From assembly GCA_963785765.1 (NCBI GenBank), contig CAWAWM010000004.1, positions 744,001-808,000 of the forward strand: a stretch of 64,000 nt of DNA. Reading direction: 5' to 3'. This document shows, one piece after another, positions 17,220 through 24,941 of this stretch. Positions within the stretch are counted from its first letter, which is position 1. Every line of letters begins with the position of its first letter. A program made the position numbers and the translations under genes. The notes below the pieces were generated by a model that searched no databases, had not been told where the DNA came from, and was given only the letters and a program-made list of their open reading frames with translations. The DNA is from DATBGO01 sp963785765. Its GTDB lineage: Bacteria > Actinomycetota > Actinomycetes > Streptosporangiales > Streptosporangiaceae.

Positions 17220-18449
17220 TCACGGGCGGGCCGGCAGCTGCCAGCTGAGCTGGGTGCGGCCGTCGGCCGCGCCGATCTCAACCGCTCCCCCGATCCGCCG
17301 CGCATGCTCCCGCAGGCTGTCGGCCCCGTCGGCCGACCTGGGCTGGTCGGCTGGCGGCCAGCGGCCAGGCAGGGTGACGGTCAGCGATGCCTGGTCGCCA
17401 TTCGCCACGGCCACCTGCACCGGACCGGCCTGTCGTCCGACCACGGTCAGCGTCTCGCGCAGCGCCTCGAGCAGCGGCCCCGCGGCCCGCTCCGGCCCGG
17501 AGGCGTCGACAGCCCCGCTGAACGATACGTCGGGTGTGGTCCCCAGCGACGGCGCAAGCTCCCGGCATAGCTCCAGAACGCCGCGTCGCAGGTCGCTGTC
17601 GGCCGACCGGGTCCGGAGGCCGAATATGGACTGCCTGACCAGCCGGGTGGCCTCGTCGAGCTCGGTGGTGACGCCCTCGATCCGGCGGCCGAGCTCGGGA
17701 TCGCTGGTGAGGGCCAGGACGGCCTGCAGCGACAGGCTGGCCGTGAAGATCCGCTGGATGACCCGGTCCTGGAGATCGCTGGCGATGCGGTCGCGGTCAT
17801 GCAGCAGGCTGACCTCGTGCAGCCGCTCCTGCAGCCGGGCGCTTTCGGCTTGCGAGCGCTGGATACGATGCCGCAGGCCCTGGGTGGCAACCGAGATCAG
17901 GGTCCCGAGGGCTCCCCAGAAGACCAGCCGCCTGGCCGTGACCGCCACCGGCTCGGCCACCGGCACCAGGGAGAAGACCAGCACCGACACCAGCGTCGCG
18001 GTCAGGACGCAGGCCGATTCCCACCGCCGGTGGAACAGGGCCGCCCAGACCACCGGCATCAGCGCGACGATGGCGACGCCTGACGTGCTGCCCGCCGCGA
18101 TGGTGAGGGCCAGCACTGATCCCGCGTAGCAGAGCGGCATCAGCACCGGCGCCCAGCCGGGCAGCCTGCCCCAGGGCAGCGCGAACGCCGCCGCCGTCGC
18201 GGCCAGCAGCACCGCGCTGATGATCGCGGCCGGCGCCGAGGTCACGCCGGGCGGGAGCGCCAGGCTTGCCTCGGCGAGCACCGCGACCACGGCGAACGGG
18301 AGCACCCTGGCGGCCAGGCCCCGGCCGCGAAACGGATAGCCTGGCGTCTGCCTGCCGGACAACAGCATTCCGCCGTCCTGCAGGTCAGCATGGGGTGTGC
18401 CGGTGACCGGCAGGCCAGGCTGCGCGCGCGCGACGGGTTCTGAGTCCAT
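17220..18449 (-). CDS. NarL/DevS-type sensor kinase homologue lacking the phosphoacceptor histidine (pseudokinase)
   Basis: A 409-residue protein with about six membrane helices (residues 48-190) and then a HisKA_3-like dimerisation region. Where active kinases read RDLHD, this protein reads SDLQD (Gln227, codon 17769-17771, CAG), so the phosphorylated histidine is missing. The ATPase domain is also eroded: the N-box asparagine is replaced (LREALRETLTVVGRQA) and no DxGxG motif is visible. The frame is otherwise fully open with normal codon use, so it is probably expressed. It may act as a non-catalytic partner or sensor for the DevS-DevR pair at 40-42.5 kb. Convergent with hsp20. Confidence 0.82.
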   Translation of the reverse strand: MDSEPVARAQPGLPVTGTPHADLQDGGMLLSGRQTPGYPFRGRGLAARVLPFAVVAVLAEASLALPPGVTSAPAAIISAVLLAATAAAFALPWGRLPGWAPVLMPLCYAGSVLALTIAAGSTSGVAIVALMPVVWAALFHRRWESACVLTATLVSVLVFSLVPVAEPVAVTARRLVFWGALGTLISVATQGLRHRIQRSQAESARLQERLHEVSLLHDRDRIASDLQDRVIQRIFTASLSLQAVLALTSDPELGRRIEGVTTELDEATRLVRQSIFGLRTRSADSDLRRGVLELCRELAPSLGTTPDVSFSGAVDASGPERAAGPLLEALRETLTVVGRQAGPVQVAVANGDQASLTVTLPGRWPPADQPRSADGADSLREHARRIGGAVEIGAADGRTQLSWQLPARP

Positions 18450-18568
18450 CAGCTACGTCCTCGGCCGGCCCGCGTCTGGCCGGCGTTTGTTTGTCTGCGG
18501 CGGCGCTGCCGCGATCCGAAGGACCGCCGCTCCCGCAGCGTTCCTTCTAGGCTGGCTTAATGCCCGCC

Positions 18569-19302
18569 ATGCCAGCTGGGATCAGCGCCTGCCTGTTCGA
18601 CCTCGACGGTGTGCTCACCCAGACCGACCTGGTCCATACCGCGGCTTGGCAGGAGATGTTCGACACCTTCCTGCGCAAGCGCGCGACCCGGACCGGAGAG
18701 CCGTTCATACCGTTTGATCCAGTCTCTGATTATGGCAGATACGTCGACGGCAAGCCCCGGGCGGACGGGGCCAGGTCGTTCCTGGCCTCCCGGGGCATCG
18801 AGCTGCCTGAGGGCGGCGACGAGGATGATCCGGGCGCCGAGACCGTCCGGTCGCTGAGCGACACCAAGAATGCCATCTTGCTGCGCCGGATCGCCGAGGA
18901 CGGCGTCCAGGCCTATCCAGGCTCGGTCCGCTATCTGCGCGCCGTCCTGGCCGCCGGCCGCGAGTGCGCCGTGGTCTCGGCGAGCGCCAACTGCCGGGCC
19001 GTGCTCGCTGCTGCCGGGCTCCTGGACGACTTCCAGGTAGTCGTGGACGCGGCGGTGACTGACCGGGAACAGCTGCGCGGCAAGCCGGCCCCGACACCTA
19101 CCTGGCCGCCGCCCGGATGCTTGGTGTCCCGCCCGCGGCGGCCGCCGTATACGAGGACGCACAGGCCGGAGTGGCCGCGGGGCGTGCGGGCGGTTTCGGC
19201 TGGGTGGTCGGGGTGGACCGGATGGGCCAGGCCGACGCCTTGCGGCGGGAGGGGGCCGACGTCGTCGTCCACGACCTCGCCGAACTCACCAACGGCGAGT
19301 GA
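18569..19302 (+). pseudogene. HAD-superfamily hydrolase (beta-phosphoglucomutase type) with a frameshift
   Basis: Reads as a HAD subfamily IA phosphatase/phosphomutase: motif I CLFDLDGVLTQTD at the N-terminus, motif II VVSASANC, then GKPAP. The frame breaks there. The expected continuation (DTYLAAARMLGVPP, VYEDAQAGVAAGRAGGFGWVVGVDR) is found in another frame up to the stop at 19302. Restoring one base near 19091-19092 rebuilds a normal protein of about 245 residues. It may be a true mutation or a sequencing error in a C/G run. Resembles actinobacterial beta-phosphoglucomutase-like hydrolases such as Rv3400. An ATG 9 bp further upstream is possible. Confidence 0.75.
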
Positions 19303-19318
19303 CCGGCCGCGGGCCAGC

Positions 19319-19585
19319 TCAGAACTGAACGCTTACCCGGCCCGCCTCGCCTGCCGCCTCGCTGCCGCCGCCCAGCAGCGCATCGGGCGTGGTGGCCAGC
19401 GCGCCGACCAGCCGCATCAGGCCGCCGTTGCCGACATTGGCCGGGTGCTGCTCAAGGTAGCCGATATAGCTCGCCGCCATGCCCGCCAGGTTCGCCAGCT
19501 GAGCGCGGCTCAGGCCCAGTTCCTGCCGCCGGGCCGCGACTCGCCTGCCCAGGTCACCCGGGCCGTGGGCGTTCTCGTTACGCAT
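19319..19585 (-). CDS. XRE-family helix-turn-helix protein
   Basis: An 88-residue protein with one Cro/CI-type helix-turn-helix at about residues 12-70 (RRQELGLSRAQLANLAGMAA, then YIGYLEQ). GGGAGG precedes the ATG. The sequence resembles the N-terminal module of actinobacterial proteins in which this domain is fused to a pyridoxamine-oxidase-like barrel. Here it ends soon after TTPDALLGGG, so it may be a shortened relative. It lies 37 bp downstream of the 2-oxoacid oxidoreductase gamma-like gene on the same strand. Target unknown. Confidence 0.8.
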   Translation of the reverse strand: MRNENAHGPGDLGRRVAARRQELGLSRAQLANLAGMAASYIGYLEQHPANVGNGGLMRLVGALATTPDALLGGGSEAAGEAGRVSVQF

Positions 19586-19622
19586 AACCCTCCCGTCCGC
19601 GAGACTGCCTCAGGCTTGACCC

Positions 19623-20243
19623 TCAGGCCGCGACCATCGCCTCTTTCTCGGTCCGGACGAATTGGTAGGCGGCGCGAGCCGCCGATGCGCAGCCGTCAGC
19701 GACCGGGCCCCGGTGAAGTTCATCGATGGCCGCGACCACCGACGCCAGGTCGACAATCCCGGCCAGGGCGGCGAAGCCACCGGCCATCATGGCGCACAGC
19801 AGCGAGCCGTCCTGCTGGACGACCCGCAGGCCCGCCGCAGGAAGGATCACCAGCCGGTCCCGGCAATGTCCCCCCACATGCTCGCTCAGGCCAAGTTCAC
19901 CGAAGCCCTGTGCGGAGTTGACCAGCACGAAGGTCTCCGGGCAGATCCCGCCCAGCACATCGGACCGGCGCAGCAGCCCCGGATCCTGGACGATGAGCCC
20001 GGCCACCTGCGGCCGCGACGGCGGGCCCGTGGCCAGTCCATCACCCGGCCGATCGTCACCGGGCCGAGCGTCATTGACCAGGCAATGCACCACGGCCACG
20101 CTGGCCCAGCCAGGACCGGCCGCGAAATCCGGCTCGGCACGCAGCTGGCTGGCCAGGCCCATGACCACTGCGGCGGCGGCCAGCAGTTCTGCCGTGCCGG
20201 CGACCTCAGCACCGTTGCGCCCATGGATCCGGACGTCAAACAT
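19623..20243 (-). CDS. Orphan 2-oxoacid:ferredoxin oxidoreductase gamma-subunit-like protein
   Basis: A 206-residue protein with the layout of PorG/KorC-type gamma subunits: MFDVRIHGRNGAEVAGTAEL at the N-terminus, LIVQDPGLL and FVLVNSAQ in the middle, and AGGFAALAGIVDLASV near the end. Active gamma subunits carry RxGGQG in the first loop; here it reads RNGAE, so the motif is degraded. No alpha, beta or ferredoxin subunit genes are nearby. It is therefore an orphan, possibly decaying or recruited to another role. It is divergent from the hydrogenase operon, with two DosR-like boxes and an inverted repeat between them. Confidence 0.7.
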   Translation of the reverse strand: MFDVRIHGRNGAEVAGTAELLAAAAVVMGLASQLRAEPDFAAGPGWASVAVVHCLVNDARPGDDRPGDGLATGPPSRPQVAGLIVQDPGLLRRSDVLGGICPETFVLVNSAQGFGELGLSEHVGGHCRDRLVILPAAGLRVVQQDGSLLCAMMAGGFAALAGIVDLASVVAAIDELHRGPVADGCASAARAAYQFVRTEKEAMVAA

Positions 20244-20270
20244 CAGTCAGCCCCCCGCTGAGACGAACAA

Positions 20271-20371
20271 TGACGGGAAGGACCCATCCGGCTTCTCGCG
20301 GATCCCGATTGCGCGGTGTGCGGACTGGCGCCCCGCAGCCCCGCGTCTTTCGCTTCGGGTCCTTCCCGTCA
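20271..20371. repeat. Long-range 15-bp inverted repeat, possible structured RNA
   Basis: TGACGGGAAGGACCC at 20271-20285 is the exact reverse complement of 20357-20371. The GC-rich 71-bp interior could fold further. The element sits just upstream of the gamma-like gene start (20243), in its probable leader. Confidence 0.5.
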
Positions 20372-20427
20372 CATTGATCACACACCGGCCTGGCCACGGC
20401 GGGCAGGGTCCAACGGCCATCGGCCGC

Positions 20428-20475
20428 GGGACCTAAGGCCGCGGACTCGCGGACCCTCGAAGGGCCCTTAGTCCC
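20428..20475. promoter_or_regulatory. Pair of DosR-like boxes upstream of the hydrogenase operon
   Basis: GGGACCTAAGGCCG (20428-20441) and GGGCCCTTAGTCCC (20462-20475), starts 34 bp apart, about 220 bp before the GTG at 20696. Confidence 0.65.
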
Positions 20476-20695
20476 TACCGCGTCAGCCCGGGCCGGCCGC
20501 AATCGGCGCGCAGCGACCAGCCCCGCTCCGGATACCCCTATGGAACACTGTTACCGAGGGCTTCACCGGACGGGTTCGCGGCGCGGCGCCCGGAAGGAAA
20601 CGGACAGCACGAGCCCCCCGCGATAGCTTGAGCTAGCTGGACGGTCTCGGGGACAGCCAGCCCCCCGGCGCCGCGGCGGGTGAGGAGCGAACGCT

Positions 20696-21853
20696 GTGAC
20701 TGGCGCGACGAATGCGGCCGACGTGCGGCTGATGGAAGCGAGCTCGCTGACGCAGCTCTACGAGGCGCTGCGGGGCGCCGGCTATCTCGTGATCGGGCCC
20801 ACGGTCCGGGACGGCGCCATCGTCCTGGCCGAACTTGAGTCGGCCGGACAGCTCCCGTTCGGCTGGGGGGTCACCCTGGGGCCGGGCGGCTACCGGCTCC
20901 GCGAGCGGACCGATCAGGCGGCGTTCGGCCACGCCGCCGGGCCGCAGTCGTGGAAGCAGTTCCTGCATCCGCCCCGCGAGAAGCTGTGGTCGGCGCGGCG
21001 GGCCGGGGACGGCTTCGAGCCGGACCCCGTTCCCGAGGCCGAGCCGAAGTTTGCCTTCTTCGGCGTGCGGCCCTGCGATCTGCGGGCCATCCAGATCCAG
21101 GATCAGGTGCTGGGCCGCGACGGGTCGAGATACGCGGCACGCCGCGAAACGGCCTTCATCATAGCGGTGAACTGCACCGAGCCAGGTGAGACGTGCTTCT
21201 GCACGTCCATGGGGACCGGGCCGGAGGCCGGACCCGGCTACGACCTGGCGCTGACCGAGCTGGTCAGCGGGGCGCAGCACAGGTTCCTCATCGAGGTCGG
21301 CTCCCCCGCCGGAGCACAGGTGCTGGCCGGCGTGCCGGTCCAGGGCGCCGATGACGCGACCGTGGCCAGCGCGCGCGGCGCGGTGGCCGACGCGGCGTCC
21401 CTGATGGGGCGGTCGATGCCCGCCGGGATCCTGCACGAGCTGATGGCGGCCAGCCACGACGCCGCGCGCTGGGACGACGTCGCGGCCCGCTGCCTGTCCT
21501 GCGGGAATTGCACGATGGCCTGCCCGACCTGCTTTTGCACCGGCGTGGATGACGTCACCGACCTGTCGGGCGAGCATGTCGAGCGCTGGCAGCACTGGGA
21601 CTCGTGTTTCGACCTCGATTTCTCCTACCTGCACGGCGGCCCGGTGCGATCCTCGCCGAAGAGCAGGTACCGGCAGTGGCTCACGCACAAGCTCGGTACC
21701 TGGCACGACCAGTTCGGCTCGTCGGGCTGCGTGGGCTGCGGACGCTGTATCGTCTGGTGCCCGGTCGGCATCGACCTGACCGAGGAGGTCGCCGCGCTGC
21801 GGGCCGAGGCGCCGGCGCAGCTGCGGGCCGAGGCGCCGGGGGAACCGCGGTGA
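20696..21853 (+). CDS. Hydrogenase iron-sulfur subunit (HyhB/group 3b beta type)
   Basis: Electron-transfer subunit of a soluble [NiFe] hydrogenase, 385 residues. The C-terminal part carries two cluster motifs, CLSCGNCTMACPTCFC (about residues 262-277) and CVGCGRCIVWCPVGID (about 345-360), as in the beta subunit of group 3b sulfhydrogenases. The N-terminal half (FFGVRPCDLRAIQIQDQVLG) is the family's conserved region. GTG start; the stop overlaps the next GTG by GTGA. First gene of a four-gene plus-strand unit (Fe-S subunit, cNMP-fold protein, flavin subunit, small subunit). Confidence 0.88.
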   Translation: MTGATNAADVRLMEASSLTQLYEALRGAGYLVIGPTVRDGAIVLAELESAGQLPFGWGVTLGPGGYRLRERTDQAAFGHAAGPQSWKQFLHPPREKLWSARRAGDGFEPDPVPEAEPKFAFFGVRPCDLRAIQIQDQVLGRDGSRYAARRETAFIIAVNCTEPGETCFCTSMGTGPEAGPGYDLALTELVSGAQHRFLIEVGSPAGAQVLAGVPVQGADDATVASARGAVADAASLMGRSMPAGILHELMAASHDAARWDDVAARCLSCGNCTMACPTCFCTGVDDVTDLSGEHVERWQHWDSCFDLDFSYLHGGPVRSSPKSRYRQWLTHKLGTWHDQFGSSGCVGCGRCIVWCPVGIDLTEEVAALRAEAPAQLRAEAPGEPR

Positions 21854-22332
21854 ACGGGGTCGCGCCGGGCGCCCTGGCCAACCACGAGTTCGTGCGCGGG
21901 CTGGCCGACCGGCACGTCGCGCTACTCGCCGGAGCGGCCACTCTCGTTACCTTCGAGCCAGGTCACCGGCTCTTCGAGGAGGGCGGCCAGGCCAGCAGCC
22001 TCTGGCTGATCCGGTCCGGGCATGTCGCCCTGGACCTGCATGTGGCCGGTCCAGGGCGGCTGATCGTGGAGACCATCGGCAGCGGCGAGGCGATCGGCCT
22101 GTCCTGGCAGGGGCCGCCCTTCAGGTGGCAGTTCGGCGCCGAGGCGGTCCACCCCACGACCGCGTTCGAGCTGGATACCGGCGTGCTGACCGATTTCTGC
22201 GACGCCGACCCCGAGCTCGGATATCTGATCGTCCGCCGGCTCCTGGCGGTGGCCCTGCACCGGCTGCACGCCACCAGGATCCGGATGCTGGACCTGTACG
22301 CCAGCTCGCACCCCCCGGTGAGCCTGCCGTGA
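21850..22332 (+). CDS. cNMP-binding-fold protein embedded in the hydrogenase operon
   Basis: A 160-residue single CAP-type effector domain (RLFEEGGQASSLWLIRSGHV, GSGEAIGLSWQGPPFRWQF) without a DNA-binding domain. It overlaps both neighbours by 4 nt (GTGA at each end), which indicates translational coupling with the hydrogenase subunits and suggests a stoichiometric regulatory partner. Like its paralogue at 3703-4176 it lacks the Glu that binds the cyclic-nucleotide ribose (IGLSW), so the ligand is uncertain. I know of no standard hydrogenase with such a subunit. Confidence 0.85.
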   Translation: MNGVAPGALANHEFVRGLADRHVALLAGAATLVTFEPGHRLFEEGGQASSLWLIRSGHVALDLHVAGPGRLIVETIGSGEAIGLSWQGPPFRWQFGAEAVHPTTAFELDTGVLTDFCDADPELGYLIVRRLLAVALHRLHATRIRMLDLYASSHPPVSLP

Positions 22333-23147
22333 CCACCGGCTTCATCCCGGCGCGATACCGGATTACCGAACGGTACGGCGAAACCCACGACACGGTCACG
22401 CTCGCCATGCAGCCCGTCGACGAGCCGATCCCGGCCCACCGGCCCGGGCAGTTCACCATGCTTTACGCCTTCGGCGTCGGCGAGGTCCCCATCTCGGTCA
22501 GCGGCGAACCCTCCGGGTATGGCCTGATTCAGACCATCCGGTCGGTGGGGGCGGTGACAGCGGCGCTGTGCGCCACGTCGCCCGGCCAGCTGATCGGGGT
22601 GCGCGGCCCGTACGGCACCGACTGGGACCTGCCCAGCGCGGCCGGCCGGGACCTGGTCATCGTGGCCGGCGGGATCGGGCTCGCGCCGCTGCGCCCGGCG
22701 GTGGTCGCCGCGCTGGCCAGCCCGGGGGCTTTCCGGCGGATCCTGATCCTGATCGGCGCCCGCTCCCCCGCCGAGCTGGTCTTCGCCGGCCAACTCGACA
22801 GCTGGCGGGAACGGGGCGCGGACGTGCGCGTCACCGTGGACCGGGCCAGCTCCGGCTGGACCGGTAACGTCGGCCTGGTCACCCAGCTGATCGACCGAGC
22901 CGACCTCGACCCGGCGCAGACCACCGCGATGGTCTGCGGTCCCGAGCTGATGATGCGGTTGTCCGCGCAGGCGCTGTGTGCCCGGGGAGTCGCGCCCAGC
23001 CGGGTCCGGGTGTCCCTGGAACGGAACATGCGCTGCGGGCTGGCCGAGTGCGGGCACTGCCAGCTCGGCCCGCTGCTGCTGTGCCGGGACGGTCCGGTGA
23101 TCGGCTTTGACCAGGCCGCCCCGCTGTTCGCCATCAGGGAGCTCTAG
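22329..23147 (+). CDS. Hydrogenase FAD/NAD(P)-binding subunit (HyhG/gamma type)
   Basis: A ferredoxin-NADP reductase-fold subunit of 272 residues that passes electrons between NAD(P) and the Fe-S subunits. The FAD domain contains PGQFTMLYAFGVGEVPISVS and the nucleotide domain contains VIVAGGIGLAPLRP. The C-terminal CGLAECGHCQLGPLLLC motif binds a [2Fe-2S] cluster as in dihydroorotate-dehydrogenase-B electron-transfer and HydG/HyhG subunits. GTG start overlaps the cNMP-fold gene stop. Followed immediately by the small subunit at 23148. Confidence 0.9.
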   Translation: MTTGFIPARYRITERYGETHDTVTLAMQPVDEPIPAHRPGQFTMLYAFGVGEVPISVSGEPSGYGLIQTIRSVGAVTAALCATSPGQLIGVRGPYGTDWDLPSAAGRDLVIVAGGIGLAPLRPAVVAALASPGAFRRILILIGARSPAELVFAGQLDSWRERGADVRVTVDRASSGWTGNVGLVTQLIDRADLDPAQTTAMVCGPELMMRLSAQALCARGVAPSRVRVSLERNMRCGLAECGHCQLGPLLLCRDGPVIGFDQAAPLFAIREL

Positions 23148-23948
23148 ATGCCCCGACCCAAGCTCGCGGTGTGGAAATTCGCCTCCTGCGACGGCTGCCA
23201 GCTCACCCTGCTCGACTGCCAGGACGAGTTGCTCGCCCTGGCGAGCGAGGTGGAGATCGCGCACTTCACCGAGGCTTCCAGCGCGGACGTGGCCGGGCCC
23301 TACGACGTCTCGCTGGTGGAGGGCTCGGTCACCACGGCCGACGATGCGCTGCGCATCCTGCGGATCCGCGAGCAGTCTCAGACGCTGATCACGATCGGCG
23401 CGTGCGCCACCTCAGGCGGCATCCAGGCGCTGCGGAATTTCGCCGATGTCGCTGACTTCACCGCCGCCGTGTATGCCCGCCCGGAGTACATCGCCACGCT
23501 CGATACCTCGACGCCGATCGCCGATCACGTCATCGTCGACTTCGAGCTGCGCGGCTGCCCGATCGACAAGCGGCAACTGCTTGAGCTGGTGTCGGCCATG
23601 CTGGCGGGCCGCAAGCCGCGCATTCCCGGGCACAGTGTCTGCTATGAGTGCAAAGGCCGCGGCACGCCCTGTGTCATGGTCGCGCACGGGACGCCCTGCC
23701 TGGGACCGGTCACCCAGGCCGGGTGCGGCGCCATCTGCCCGGCCTACGGCCGGGGCTGCTATGGCTGCTTCGGCCCGATCGCGGAGCCGAACACCGCAGC
23801 GCTCATTCCCACCCTGCGCCTGCTCGGCATGACAGCGCCGGACGTGGATCGGGTGTTCGCGACCTTCAATGCCGCGGCGCCGGAGTTCACCATCGCCCGC
23901 CAGCAGGCCGCCGGCCAAGCAGCTGACCCGGCGGCCGAGCCGGGCTAG
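23148..23948 (+). CDS. [NiFe] hydrogenase small subunit (group 3b-like)
   Basis: Carries electrons from the Ni-Fe site through Fe-S clusters; 266 residues. The proximal-cluster motif FASCDGCQLTLLDCQ is at the N-terminus, followed by ITIGACATSGG and RGCPIDKRQLLEL. The C-terminal Cys-rich stretch (CYECKGRGTPCV, then CGAICPAYGRGCYGCFGP) fits two more [4Fe-4S] clusters. No twin-arginine signal, so it is cytoplasmic. Its large-subunit partner is not adjacent but is encoded on the opposite strand at 25.4-26.7 kb. Confidence 0.92.
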   Translation: MPRPKLAVWKFASCDGCQLTLLDCQDELLALASEVEIAHFTEASSADVAGPYDVSLVEGSVTTADDALRILRIREQSQTLITIGACATSGGIQALRNFADVADFTAAVYARPEYIATLDTSTPIADHVIVDFELRGCPIDKRQLLELVSAMLAGRKPRIPGHSVCYECKGRGTPCVMVAHGTPCLGPVTQAGCGAICPAYGRGCYGCFGPIAEPNTAALIPTLRLLGMTAPDVDRVFATFNAAAPEFTIARQQAAGQAADPAAEPG

Positions 23949-23960
23949 CCGCGGCTAGCC
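23943..23960. other. 18-bp perfect palindrome containing both convergent stop codons
   Basis: GGCTAGCCGCGGCTAGCC. It holds the TAG of the small-subunit gene (plus) and the TAG of the CBS-BON gene (minus). It may act as a compact bidirectional terminator. Confidence 0.55.
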
Positions 23961-24800
23961 GGGCGCCGCCCCGCTGGCTGCCACGTCGGCGGTCAGGCTA
24001 TTGACCACGGTCACGACGCCGTCCACGTCGCCAGCCAGCCGGACGGCCGCCTGGATCAGGTCCGGCGGCAAGGTGCCTGACAGGGTGATCGCGGCATCAT
24101 TCGCCGTCACTGTCACCGCGTCAGCGTCATCCAGCAGGACATCGCTGAGCACGGCGCGCACTTCACCGGCGATCTCGGCGTCCGGCCGCAGGAAGACGCT
24201 CAGCAGGTGGCCGCGGGTCACGACGCCGATCAGCTTGCCCGCCGGGTCGACGACTGGCAGCAGCTTGATGTGATGCCCGTTCATCAGCCTGGCCGCGGCG
24301 CCGATCGGGGCATCGGGGTGAATCGTGATCGCGGGCGCGGTCATCAGCTCGGCGGCGCTGCGGCCCTCGGCCTGGGCGCGCTCATGCCTGGTGCGCCCGT
24401 GCAGGCCGGTCCCGGCCCGCCGGTAGTGCCGCTCCTGCTTGCGGATCAGATCGGCCTCGGACACGACGCCGACCACGTGCCTGTCCCGGCCCAGCACCGG
24501 TATCTCGCCCACCTGGTGCTCGCTCATCAGGCTCGCGATCCGCTTGTAGGTGTCATCCTTGTGGGCGATCACGACCTCAGTCATCATCACGTCGCGGACC
24601 CGCCACCGGCCGGTACGCGGGCGGAGGCTGTCACCGGCCTGGGTCGCGCGGCCGGCGGCCCGGCTTCCGGCGGCCGCCGGCTGGCTGGTGCCGTCGGATT
24701 CCTCCTGCGCGGTGACCGATTCGACCGCTTTGGCCACATCCGCAGCGGTGGCGCGGCCGTACAGCGTCTGATAGTAGGTAGCTCCCAGGTGACGGAGCAT
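23955..24800 (-). CDS. CBS-pair and BON domain protein
   Basis: Two CBS motifs (MTEVVIAHKDDTYKRIASLM, and LMTAPAITIHPDAPIGAAAR) at about residues 70-210 form an adenine-nucleotide-sensing Bateman module. A C-terminal BON domain (about 215-275, VTANDAAITLSGTLPPDLIQ) follows. Related CBS proteins such as Hrp1 belong to the mycobacterial DosR regulon. The frame is open 24 codons beyond the only ATG, up to a TGA at 24873-24875. That extension (LGRERQGANISRREEHLDA) reads like protein but has no ATG, GTG or TTG, so the true start may be a rare codon or the 5' end may be damaged. It lies between small- and large-subunit genes of the hydrogenase. Confidence 0.85.
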   Translation of the reverse strand: MLRHLGATYYQTLYGRATAADVAKAVESVTAQEESDGTSQPAAAGSRAAGRATQAGDSLRPRTGRWRVRDVMMTEVVIAHKDDTYKRIASLMSEHQVGEIPVLGRDRHVVGVVSEADLIRKQERHYRRAGTGLHGRTRHERAQAEGRSAAELMTAPAITIHPDAPIGAAARLMNGHHIKLLPVVDPAGKLIGVVTRGHLLSVFLRPDAEIAGEVRAVLSDVLLDDADAVTVTANDAAITLSGTLPPDLIQAAVRLAGDVDGVVTVVNSLTADVAASGAAPG

Positions 24801-24941
24801 CGCATCCAGGTGTTCTTCGCGCCGGCTGATGTTCGCTCCCTGTCGCTCGCGTCCCAGGTAATAGCGACCATCTCAGTCGACCACACGGATGGCCCGCCGG
24901 ACAGGGGCGATCGGGTCGTCGCGGTGGGACTTCCGGCCCGG

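Larger units (their letters stand above)
20244..20695. other. Divergent region upstream of the hydrogenase operon
   Basis: A 452-bp non-coding stretch containing a 15-bp inverted repeat with a 71-bp interior (20271-20371) and two DosR-like boxes (20428-20475). The last 220 bp before the first hydrogenase gene shows no further motif that I recognise. Confidence 0.55.

Noticed and set aside
20236..20502. 88-codon minus-strand frame in the hydrogenase promoter region
   Set aside because: Covers the inverted repeat and both boxes; no family resemblance and it overlaps the start of the gamma-like gene.
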